From the NCBI GenBank assembly GCA_015039315.1, contig WIDE01000061.1, positions 1 through 64,000 on the forward strand: a stretch of DNA of 64,000 nucleotides. Reading direction: 5' to 3'. Of this stretch, positions 54,836 to 64,000 are shown in pieces (position 1 is the first letter of the stretch; each line of letters begins with the position of its first letter). The position numbers and the translations under genes are program-made. The notes beneath the pieces were generated by a model. That model was not told the origin of the DNA. It did no database searches and saw only the letters and a list, made by a program, of their open reading frames with translations. This DNA comes from Clavulina sp. PMI_390. Its lineage: Eukaryota > Basidiomycota > Agaricomycetes > Cantharellales > Hydnaceae.

Positions 54836-55130
54836 GGGCAATGCTATGATCTCTTCAAGCGTCTGAGCTGCAAGGAAATTGAAGAGATTGGATGGCGCCC
54901 CGGTTTGCCCTCGAGGCAAATACAATATAGCTCGGGTTCAAACCGCCTTGCTGATTTCAAGAACAGAGGGTTGGTCTGGGGGTTCGTTATGATCAGTGGT
55001 AGGTGGTGGGTGGGTTTTCTCTTCAGTGCGCGTGACAAGAGTAATAATGTGGTTCGGAAGTGTTGTGCCGAAGCTATATAATGCACAAATTACAAACGAC
55101 AATCTGGAATTGAACTAAAGAGGAGCTAGA

Positions 55131-56290
55131 TCAGCTGAAGCTCCATCGGCGTGCGGCCATTGAAGGTATTTGCAGGTAGTCCTTTGAGTGAACGTTCTCC
55201 TCGTCCAACGCCTTCTCAGAAAGGGGACTATTCGGGCTGTCCCATAGAGGACATTGGGTCTGAATTGCTGCATCTCGCTTTGTTGGCCACATAAGGGCTC
55301 GTATACGTTTCTCTTGCGTCTCGTCCCCTTCCAGCTCCTCCTCACCTGCAAAAAGCTGTTGTATTACCCCACCACAAGGCACCAATGCGACAAGAGCAGC
55401 AAAAGTTTGACCCAAGCCCCATTGATTCTCGCCCCCACTAATATTATTAGCTTGGATGGTCTGCTCAGTGGAAATGATGATTCCTCCTGTGACAAAGACC
55501 ATGGTCCAGACTTGGATGAAGTCTATGTACTCCATGGGGAGCCTTGGACGAAGTTGGCGACCTTTAGTGAGCAAAAAGGTGATAAATACGGAAGGGATAC
55601 CAAAAAAGATGGAGAAAGACCAATTGAGCAGTAGTAAATTGAATCCAGGGATAGAGAAAATGGTGTAGAGCGTAATGAGCGAATAGCGGAACCCGTGATT
55701 GGTGTCCTCCAGGTGCTGTCCAAGGATAACGAACACAGTGTCTGCGGCACATCCATTAGGGGAATTGTCAAACCTGGCGGGGTTTGACATCATCCATATA
55801 CCAAATGCAGACATCACGACTATATCAACACTGGCAACAATGAGGAAGTTGAAGTATTTGCCATGGAGGACGAAAGTACCAGGATTGGCGGGGAGGATTA
55901 TGCTGAATGGCATTAAACTGCCAATTATAATGACCCAACAGAGGTTTAGGACAATGAGGGCATGCATAATGTCGAGGGTGTATGCCCTACGCTGGATAAT
56001 GGCAGAGACCAGCAGTGCCAGTCCAGTGAGGAGAGCGAACACCGCGCTATGCATGAGACTGATTTGGAGGGGAAGGTTTTTTGTGAAGCTCCTCCGACGA
56101 GCAAATTCGATCGAGATAGAGAGGGAAGGGAGCAGTGATTGAATATATACAGATGTTCTGACGCCAATTCCTAATAAGATATGGTCATTGGGATGTATGC
56201 AAGGGAATAGTGTCCTTGAGAGACGAACAAGGCAAACTTACCAGCGGCATCTGGATTTGCTGCGATAATACATCTTGATACTGATGACAT
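55131..56290 (-). CDS. Multipass membrane protein, tandem copy 1
   Basis: Exon 1 begins at ATG 56288-56290 and gives SSVSRCIIAANPDAAG. After an intron of about 70 nt the long exon starts IGVRTSVYIQSLLPSLSISI and runs to the stop at 55131, about 350 residues in all. About seven hydrophobic helices are visible, for example FALLTGLALLVSAIIQ, HALIVLNLCWVIIIGSLMPF, FLIVASVDIVVMSAFGIWMM, FSIFFGIPSVFITFLL and IQVWTMVFVTGGIIISTEQT. The family mark is NANPD(A/I)xGIGVR at the N-terminus and NQWGLGQTFAALVALVPCGG near the end. The cytosolic tail is charged. This type is common in Agaricomycetes and has no known function that I can name. Tandem with a clear paralogue immediately upstream. Confidence 0.75.
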
Positions 56291-56781
56291 GCGGGCAGCT
56301 CGAAGGCTTTTGGCCTCTTGTCCTAGGGGGACTGATTGCAACAACAAATAATAGTAGGAGGGTGGAGGAATTTTGTCTGCTGGATAGAGCCTATGCTATC
56401 AGAACTCGAATCAGAGATAGTGATAGACCAGTACTGACATAACGCTGAGAGTGTGGTAAGGATTCGGAAGTGGCTGTGTAAATTTGTCGCACGTTGGCTG
56501 GAAATGTTTGATAACGTAAACACTAGGGTACGTTGCTTTTCTGTGATTCCGCGTTTACAGGCAAAGCCCAAGAAATCGTCGGTTCCTGTAATTCGAGACC
56601 GAACAAACTAGCAGGATACTCTGTCGGTGCCGGTAATGAATAATGTAAATTGTCGGCAATTATCTGAGCACTATTCATCATAGTTTACGCACACTAAATA
56701 AGCTGAAAGTGTCTGATGGCTGTGAATGAGTCAAAAAAGTGACATCCTTGGAAGGAGAACAATTCCGATCAATATGTGTCC
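56291..56781. other. Intergenic between tandem membrane-protein genes
   Basis: About 490 bases with promoter of copy 1 and 3' end of copy 2. Nothing else recognised. Confidence 0.45.
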
Positions 56782-57961
56782 TCAACTCGTACTCCAACGA
56801 CGGTGGGGTCTAATGCTAGTGTTCATGAGGCATGACCTAGCCGGGCGCGTTTCTCGCATAGCTTCGCTTGTTGCGAGCGCAGTTTCGGGATGATAAGTCG
56901 CCTCCAATTCAATGACGGACTGGGTCTGCACGCTACCTTCTCGCTTCAGCGATGACAGGAGCGGAGAGCTTGTATCTTCTCTCTTCCGCCGCATTTCGCA
57001 AAAGAGATTATACAGCTGATGGACGATACCGCCAGCAGGAAGCAGGGATACTAAGACGGCAAAGGTTTGACCAAGCCCCCATTGGTTTTCGTCTGGTCCA
57101 ACGTTATTAGCGTGAATAGTCATTTCAGTGGTGATAATCAGCATCACGTTCATCAACGCCACCGTCCACGATACCAGGATGCTGGATCGCTCATCAGAAA
57201 TCCAGCTCTTCATTGAGTGAGGTTTATAGACCGTCCAGATCGCAAGGAATGGGATCGCGATGATAACGTCAATGAGCATACACAGCCAATTTATCATGGT
57301 GATGTTAAGGATCGGTATGAATGCGGCGGAATATATCAGGAACAACGGATAGCGAAAAGATGTGCTATTGACGCTGAAAGGACGTCCAAAGAAGACAAAG
57401 ACTGTTTGGGAAGTGCAACCCGGGGGCGCGTTATCAAACTTGTCAGGAGATATGAGCATCCAGATGGCAAAAAATCCCATGAGGCACATCTTGATGCTTG
57501 AGACAGCGAAGAATGGTTTCATGGTCTTGCGAAGCATGATGATTGGATACTTCTCCATACGTCGTACGGCCATATCCAACGCAGCTACACTACCAAACAC
57601 AGTAATCCAGCATAGATTGAGCACAATAATAGCATGGAAAGTGCCCAGGTAGTAGTAATGGTGCTGAATAATGGCAGAAATGAGAAGCGAGATCCCCGTA
57701 AGCAGGGAGGCGACAGCAGTATGCGCGAGATTCTTCTCAAGCTCCGGGTTATCGCTGATAGGGCGGCGACGAAGGAACTCGATAGAGCATGATATGATTG
57801 GAAGGAAAGCTTGGATATATATCGACATCCTGACGCCCACGCCTAAAAGCCAGAAGGTAGCGGGTTAGCAGTAGTTGCAGAAGCACGCGAACAACGTCGT
57901 CAAAAGGATTCATCTTACCGCCAGCGTCTGGATTAGCAGTGATCACGCAGGTTTGAGACAT
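56782..57961 (-). CDS. Multipass membrane protein, tandem copy 2
   Basis: Exon 1 starts at ATG 57959-57961 (SQTCVITANPDAGG). The long exon starts VGVRMSIYIQAFLPIISCSI and ends at the stop 56782, about 365 residues. Helices match copy 1 in order: VASLLTGISLLISAIIQ, HAIIVLNLCWITVFGSVAAL, KMCLMGFFAIWMLI, MINWLCMLIDVIIAIPFLAI, SWTVALMNVMLIITTEMT and then NQWGLGQTFAVLVSLLPAGG. The Cys in SPDKFDNAPPGCTSQTVFVF is shared with SPNGCAADTVFVI in copy 1. The tail ends RRWSTS, as copy 1 ends RRWSFS. The shared intron position and ends show they arose by duplication. Function unknown. Confidence 0.77.
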
Positions 57962-58176
57962 TTGTGGTCGAACGCTGGTACAGGATGTTGCGAAAGGGCC
58001 CGATGAAGGACGATGGTGTGTGTGTTGAAGTTTTAGATGCTTCCGTATCATTACTATGAATAATCTAGGAGTCGGCTGTGCTTCCGGCACAGCATTATGA
58101 TATGCTGTGCGTCATCATAGTTTAGCTCGTGTCATGTGGTGAGGGGGCCCACGATTTTGATTGATAGTCGAGTTCT

Positions 58177-58602
58177 TTGTCAGCGACTTTTGGATCACCA
58201 AGGCTGCGACATATTTTACTATATGTAGCGCAAAAGGGAAGACTAGGGATCGCTGCAAACCAACAGGTTGAAGGAAGTATTGGTGCTGTGCAAGATCTGC
58301 AAAGACCTTATCAGATGCTGGCATATCCACACTGCCCTCAACCCGTGGGCTCAGTTCTGTACGCTATATTGGTAGGTGAGAATGAGGACTTCCCTGCCGG
58401 GCAAGTCCTGGAGAACTTTGTGATCAAGTTATTGAGTGATTTGGTGGGTTCAGGGAAAGGTAAGATAGACGCCAGACCTGAGTCGCTTATCGGTTACGTC
58501 ATCAAGTGGGTACCTATTGGACACTCTCAAGGAGAGTTCATGAAGCAATTGACCAGAGGCTACCCCGCTCTCCAGTGGCAAGCTTGGAGACTAGGCGGCT
58601 GA
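58177..58602 (+). CDS. Possible ORF of about 140 residues
   Basis: An open plus-strand frame with protein-like composition (RLRHILLYVAQKGRLGIAAN; QVLENFVIKLLSDLVGSGKG; QGEFMKQLTRGYPALQWQAW). The first codon of the frame may not be an ATG, and no splice signals frame it. It could be the last exon of a short gene or a decayed fragment. I recognise no family. Confidence 0.3.
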   Translation: MSATFGSPRLRHILLYVAQKGRLGIAANQQVEGSIGAVQDLQRPYQMLAYPHCPQPVGSVLYAILVGENEDFPAGQVLENFVIKLLSDLVGSGKGKIDARPESLIGYVIKWVPIGHSQGEFMKQLTRGYPALQWQAWRLGG

Positions 58603-58840
58603 ATAGAAGAAAGGGGTATGCATAACGAAACTGGTTGCTCCAACATGGGATTGTAGAATACAATTAACTGTACAATTAAGCTGAAGCCAAACGGCTCTAC
58701 AGCAGGAAATGAAAATATGGCGTAGTGGAAATTGGTAACAATTTTCTTCTGGAAGTAATCTTAGTCGTCACCTCGGATCGTTCTCCGGTCGTGGTAGCGC
58801 CCAGGGAACGACCTATGAGCGGTGTTGATACTAGTACTGC

Positions 58841-61493
58841 TCATGGGCGAGGAGGCGCTTTGCCCATCGCCGCATTCCCTTTGGCAAACTTGCTGTGTTC
58901 TCGCAGTATATGTCCATAGTTATAGAACAAATACGGGGCGGGAAGGAAGATTAAGGCAACGAGCGCCAGCACAGAGTTACCCCAACCGAGGCCTAGCTTG
59001 GAATACATGGTTTCTAGAAGGAGAGAACACATTTTAGATGGATTGAAAGCTTACACGCGTCTAAAAGGAAAGAAGACGCACGCGCAAATAGAGGAAACCC
59101 GAATCCAGCCAAGGATCGTAGCGAAGCCGCGGCGCCAACTGCACTGGCGGCAAACATTTGGTAGTTGTCGATAAGATATATTTGGATACACAGGAAGCTC
59201 CCAATAGTTCCTAAGGAAGCAGAAAGTCACCGTAGGTGTCCAACGATCATGTCAGCACTTGTCTCAAAAGGGAAGACATTATAGTTGTACCAAATCCGTA
59301 AAGAACCACCCCAATATCGGGCACAATCCAGAATACGCGCTTATCTACCGTCCACCCATAGATCAGGAGGCTGACCGGCACGAAGAGGCTGGTCACCATC
59401 ATGAGCGGGATTCTAGTCACCCAAATGATGTACAATTCGGCAATATATCATGGAGCATGATGGTTAGAGATGCAGGCATCCACGTTGATCTGGCCAAATT
59501 TGCATACCTCATCTCGGGAGTAGCGTAGCCGCCATTCCGCTCCTTCAATCGGCGATAGATGTAGTCAAGCACACGAGCTCCCAGCTGAGTGCCGAAAGCG
59601 AAGCCGATGCCAAGAGCGATGTAGTGTAGACCACCAATCCCAATACTCTCTCCGTATTTGACGGACCAGACAACGGGGAATGTCGCCAACATAAGGTACA
59701 TAATCCCTGGAGTAGCGATATGTGTCAACATAACGCATAATATCACGGGTGAATGAGAACCCTTGGCCAGGTCCCGATGGATCCGAACGAAAGAGTAAAC
59801 GAACGCACCGAATAGCACGGCCATGTATGCCGCACAGACCTGCACGATGGGCTCAGTAGCGAGGAGCTTAAGAGGACGCAGTAGCCCGTTGATGATGATG
59901 CTGGAAGTCGTCTTATCTGGATGATCAAATGGCGTGCGTAGTTTCGTGTTTCCAGTTTCTTTGATTAATTTCGCCTTCTTTTTTGCGAGAAGTCGGGGCG
60001 CATAGGTCTCCTGAAGCAGAATCTGGCACACGAAATCAAAGGTAAGGGTGAATGATGAGGACCAATATAAGCAAGAAATAAGTAGGAAAAACGCGTACAA
60101 AGCCGAGGATTTGAATGAGCCCACCGGCAATAGTTGTCGAGTAGAAGATCTTGAACCCCATCGCCAACATAATTAGATCATAATTTGCATTGTAAGGCCA
60201 ATAAGACAAGTTTAAGCTCACCCATTGCCAGATCGTCTTCTGGGCAATCCACGCGCCTGCAATTGGGCCAAGAGTGGGCCCAAAGAGAGGAGCCAAGGTG
60301 TAAAGGGAGGTCGCCAACCCTCGCTGTTCCGGTGGAAACAAGTCGGAAATGATCCCTCCTCCAATGGCAAGCGGTGCAGACCCTCCGAGACCAGCGAAAA
60401 ATCGGAAAACAAGCATCTGAGTCTTGGTTGTCGCTCGCGAGCATGCAAAGTTGAATACTTTCGGTGCCAAGGCAGATTTGGATAATAATTAATACTGGAC
60501 GCAAACCAACAAAATGAGGGGAAAGCAATAGAGGACAAGAACTTACTAAGGAACCAGACGTTGGACAGCTGGATAATGGGAAGTCGCCCCACGATTTCAG
60601 AAAGCGGCCCCAGGAACCTATGACAAGGACATGTTCGTGTGGTCAATGGGTAAGGTATGGCTGATCAAGGTAGGGGCCACTCACAGAGGACCAACCGCAT
60701 ATGCGAGAACGAATATACTAAGGACCATGCTGTAGACCAGGAGAATTAATATATGATATGAATGGCAAGACAGGTGAAGTTGGCAACTCACTCTTCCAGA
60801 ACGCTTCCTGATCGGATCCCCAAGTCTCGACATATCTGGGGTAGTGCAGGTGCGAGCATGCTGGACGCCACTATGAAAGAAATCCTTGTGTCAGCCTACG
60901 TTGAGAGTTAAATCAATTGAGATGAATAACGCACAAGGACTAATAACCCGTGTTGTTATGATACAGTATCGGAAAGTGAGGGCAAATCGAGGGTGAGTTT
61001 ATCGCTGACGCTAGTGTAGACTAGTTGTTTGCGAACCTCATGAAAGTAAACAAGCTAACAGTGGTAACGGTCCCCCACTTCTCTCCAAATCTCCAGTTCT
61101 TCGGGTTTGCGCTACGAAGAGGGAATATTAATTTGTTGTTCCAAATTTCTCAGTCGCCATCGACCATTTTCAGAGTGAAACGACTTACGGATCATCAGGT
61201 CCATCCCAAGTAACAATATTGGGGTCGGCTATTGTCGCTGGCGGGGCGGTCGTCGCTGGTGCAGGAGTGCCTACGGTTGCTGGTAAAGTGGTATGTGCAG
61301 GGGGAGGTGTTGATGAGCTCGCCATATCACCCTCATCCGCAGTCTCGTAATCACCAATAGAGCCTTGGTCGTCTGCTTGGTTAATAGAGCGACCGCTCTC
61401 TAAATCATGAGTCTTCTCCTCAAACAGCTGTGATCCATTTGGTTCTTCGGAAGGAGTGTTTATAGTGGGGAGAGCTATCAAATCCGAGCTCAT
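58841..61493 (-). CDS. MFS transporter, DHA1 (drug/polyamine H+ antiporter) type
   Basis: Starts at ATG 61493 with a long acidic and Pro/Thr-rich cytosolic N-terminus of about 100 residues, ending IVTWDGPDDP, the motif that precedes TM1 in fungal DHA1 proteins. Exons then give motif A (FLGPLSEIVGRLPIIQLSN), FRFFAGLGGSAPLAIGGGII with DLFPPEQRG, and the antiporter motif C (FGPTLGPIAGAWIA). The loop LLQETYAPRLLAKKKAKLIK and the second half (GIMYLMLATFPVVWSVKYGE and GIGFAFGTQLGARVLDYIYR) follow. The last exons supply LMMVTSLFVPVSLLIYGWTV and ALVALIFLPAPYLFYNYG to the stop at 58841. Many short introns. Export of drugs or polyamines is by family likeness to Tpo/Flr1; substrate not inferable. Confidence 0.88.
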
Positions 61494-63152
61494 GGCGGGC
61501 TTGGATGGACGAGACCAGTGGCTCGGCTAGAAGGGGAAGGAGGGGATACTTTGAAGGCACAGTGGGTAGATCACAGGTTACCCCCTTAAGACGAGTAGAT
61601 AACATGCTGGACTTAAGGCAAGGTGTGCTGATGCCCGGGCGCGAATTGTGGAGAGATCCGGATCAGATTTGTTTTATCTATCGTTCCACATCGAGAGCGA
61701 TTTACCTAGAAGTTACAGACATCGTAAAAGAGTTCATTTGAACGAGAGATAAACTGCGTGCCGCACATGTTGGTGGTTGAAGCGCTCCTCCCTTCCGTCC
61801 ACAACAACGAACGAAGCGAGCACTTAGAGCAAACGCACATGGCAGACAGGTAATGGACCCTATTCTATTCCAACTATACACTGCTGAAGTGAGCTGCGCG
61901 CAAACAGCACTCAAGTGAGGTAGGCGCAAGCCGACCTTGGCGGGGTGAACATGTTCGAACCATCCCGCCGGAGTGCTGCTTCGGAGCTTTAGATTGTTCC
62001 GCAAAACGCAACACATCCTACTGGCCAACTCCCATGTAGGCTTTGACCGTGCACGACCCTCCCACTGTGAAGGGGCCAAGTTTCTGTATATAACGCAAGT
62101 CTTTACAAATTAACTATTTCGTGGAGCAACGGCTGCTCGACCACTGCAAGGGTGTAGCAAAGCTGGCATGGGTGCACAGAACCGATCACAAGCTATTCAT
62201 CCTTAAACGATCGGGATCTTTAAACAGAGAGAACCTACAAAAATACTCAAACGTTGGTGCACGACGCAGTAGCCACACGACGTCGGGCTTCAGGTGAACT
62301 TTTTACGACGCCGAGGGCCCGCGAAGATTCACGAGGAAATGGTCGAACGCATTGAACATCCTCATATGAAACCCATCCAGGTTAAGAACATGTGCATTCA
62401 AGGTATCCGTCCTGATTGCGTTGCGACAGCGAGCAAGGAAAATGCGGAGTAGGGGCTTGGTAGGATCGTTAGGAGCGCAGATGAAATCGGAACTAGTGGA
62501 GCGGTGCCGCAGCATTGAACACCTAGACCACGAGCGAGAGTATCATTCGAGGACTCCTTAGCGGCGCGCCGGATAATCAGCTCAAAAATAGCGCGCGGCA
62601 TAACCGTCTATGTTTATACGCTTAGTTACTTTTACGATAACAACACATGGGGATGGCGCAGATGGAAGCTGACAGTTTATGCTGTATAAAACCCCAGGAT
62701 GTGCAAACGTCTTAGTTTCATGGAGCTTCTGGAGCTAGCAAGATGGTGGATTTGGGATACGATGGAGCGGCTTTCTTGCGTCGCAGAGTGAGAAGAATGT
62801 TCGGACGTCTTCATTGTGGAGGCTTACGGTCGGCCAGAACATCTCGTTAAACAATGAAAAAAAAAAAGGTTTGCATTGGAGTGATCAATCATAGTGCGTG
62901 CATACAAGCAACATAAGTGGAAATAGGGAAGGAAGCGAACTCGACCCAAAAACAAGGCTGGAGTAGACGCAGGCAGATTGGTTGTGATCATGGGCAAAGG
63001 GGAGAATATGATATAGGGAGGCAGCAGTGGGAAGAATGATGGATGGGAGGATAGAGGGTGTCATAATCACAGAGCCACACAGCAAGCGCCAACCAACACT
63101 TGGAAACTCAGGCCAACGAACCGACGAACAAACGGGATAGTTGAAAGCCCGC
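61494..63152. other. Intergenic; weak minus-strand ORFs near 62.3-62.6 kb
   Basis: About 1.65 kb between the MFS gene start and the eS19 gene end. Two overlapping minus-strand frames (62601-62398 starting PRAIFELIIRRAAKESSNDT, and 62515-62303 with LRIFLARCRNAIRTDTLNAH) look mildly protein-like but cannot be spliced together with an intron of normal size. A short poly-A run lies at 62858. No confident gene. Confidence 0.35.
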
Positions 63153-63882
63153 TTAATCGTCGTCAGAGTCGTCTTCGGCAGCAGCGTCCTCATCCTCATC
63201 CTCGTCGTCGTCATCATCATCAGCGGCCTCCTCGTCATCGTCCTCCTCCTCCTTCGCTGCCTCTGCTACTGCCGTTGCAATGCGGTCCAAATCACGCTGC
63301 CCATCTTGAGAGATGCGGCGGCCTCCATCAGGAGCCTTCTCCAAAACACCGATCTTCTCTAGGGACTGGCACACCCTGCGCTGCACTCCCGAGGCAGCTT
63401 CGGCGTGGTGTGATGGACGGAAGCCACGTCGGTTGCGGCCACCGTGCAGTTTGGTCAGTGCGCCGATACCAACATGTTTCCTGAGGTAGATGTGGCGAGC
63501 GACAGCGGCTGTAGGCCGACGGAAGTTGTTCCGTGGGTTGATTCAGCGAGAAGTCGAAAAGAGGGTAGTGGGGAGGACATGAATTGTCAGGGCCCAAAGA
63601 GAGTTAGTGGTATTCAAAGGGAGAGGAATCCAGATAGTATGAGTAGCATGCATAGGGATCGGAGAAGGGATTAGAGACAAACGCAATTGTCAGTTTAGTA
63701 CATCATTTATAATGATCAAAATAAGCAATTGAACGCACCGGCACGGACGTAGTACCAATCAGGATCGTAAGGGGCCTGCTCCTTGAAGTGGCCAGTTTTG
63801 ACAATATCAACCCAAGTGGGGACCTCGAGCTTTCCAGAACGCTTCAAGTGTGATGCGTACGCCTCGATAAACGCATCGGCGC
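63153..63882 (-). CDS. RPS19: Ribosomal protein eS19, 5' exon beyond the window, acidic C-terminal tail
   Basis: Small-subunit ribosomal protein. The exon 63882-63739 reads [20 protein letters not shown], then [20 protein letters not shown] and DWYYVRA. After an intron of about 225 nt, the exon from about 63511 gives [59 protein letters not shown] and [20 protein letters not shown]. The start codon and first residues lie right of 64000; nothing between 63885 and 64000 reads as the usual eS19 start. All core strands are intact, so this is a functional-looking gene. The C-terminus continues for about 35 residues after the usual end as an almost pure Asp/Glu/Ala tail, much longer than the short acidic end of S. 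pombe eS19. The acidic tail is coded by a GAC/GAG triplet run at 63155-63260. Confidence 0.93.
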
Positions 63883-63884
63883 TA

Positions 63885-64000
63885 TATATCAAGGATAAAT
63901 CATTCGAAGAAGAGGATTGTCGGTACGATCAGAGAGGCCACATAGCAAAGAAGTGTGGTGAACCCGAGAGCAAGCAAGGGAGCGCGGAGTGATTGTGTAC
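63885..64000 (+). repeat. Possible decayed zinc-knuckle (Gag-like) fragment in eS19 intron
   Basis: Antisense to eS19, at about 63917-63970, the plus strand reads [20 protein letters not shown]. This resembles a CCHC knuckle (C-x2-C-x4-H-x4-C) with the second Cys replaced and one residue lost. Such knuckles are typical of retrotransposon Gag proteins. The fragment is short, so chance is possible. It runs towards the window end. Confidence 0.35.

Noticed and set aside
61950..62000. GGTTCGAAC-like string on the minus strand
   Set aside because: The flanks do not pair as a T arm and no cloverleaf fits.
62303..62601. Small minus-strand gene from two overlapping frames
   Set aside because: Joining them needs an intron of about 30 nt that does not keep the frame.
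63512..63738. Possible box C/D snoRNA in the eS19 intron (ATGATGT ... CTGA)
   Set aside because: The C box is imperfect, the boxes are too far apart for a normal C/D RNA, and no terminal stem is visible.

Overview
This window looks like nuclear DNA of a filamentous basidiomycete, most likely an Agaricomycete. Genes on both strands are cut by many GT-AG introns, mostly 45-70 nt long with CTAAC/CTGAC-like branch sites. Housekeeping products are clearly fungal: Vps74/GOLPH3, Kap121-type importin, Sdh4, Dap1, Mep ammonium transporters, glycerol kinase and ribosomal protein eS19. F-box/LRR-like genes and multipass membrane genes of a basidiomycete type are locally amplified. A Rhizoctonia/Ceratobasidium-like origin is a guess from the style of the F-box and orphan genes, not a demonstrated fact. 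Positions were read by eye and may be off by a base or a few bases at splice sites.

Layout. 1-7.5 kb: three minus-strand multi-exon genes of unknown function; one has a single in-frame TGA, another a large intron carrying palindromic repeats. 7.9-11.9 kb: gene-poor, repeat-rich block with degenerate GC-rich tandem repeats in opposite orientation at its two ends. 12.0-13.5 kb: intronless F-box-type gene. 13.7-14.2 kb: assembly gap. 14.6-15.1 kb: three-copy 153-bp tandem repeat, followed by sequence without a recognisable gene. 15.9-26.9 kb: compact conserved block with a dysferlin-domain (Mug65/Spo73-like) gene divergent from VPS74, a mitochondrial-type cyanase, an importin-5/Kap121 homologue that stops early, and an ammonium transporter. 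28.9-35.5 kb: small conserved hydrophilic protein, SDH4 divergent from DAP1, and a flavin monooxygenase with a signal peptide. 36.6-42.1 kb: a second ammonium transporter convergent with a DUF6533-like membrane protein. 43.3-54.8 kb: three paralogous intronless F-box-like genes, glycerol kinase between them, and another F-box gene. 55.1-58.0 kb: tandem pair of paralogous multipass membrane proteins. 58.8-61.5 kb: DHA1-type MFS transporter. 63.1-64.0 kb: eS19 gene with a long acidic tail, running off the right edge.

Functional themes. Cyanase releases ammonia and CO2 from cyanate, and two different ammonium transporters lie within 20 kb of it. One transporter keeps the His-His pore pair; the other has the Glu-His pair known from yeast Mep1/Mep3. 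Sdh4 (respiratory complex II) and Dap1 (a haem protein assisting sterol P450s) share a promoter of about 160 bp. The F-box and membrane-protein clusters indicate recent local duplication. No bacterial-type operons, CRISPR arrays or convincing tRNA genes were seen.
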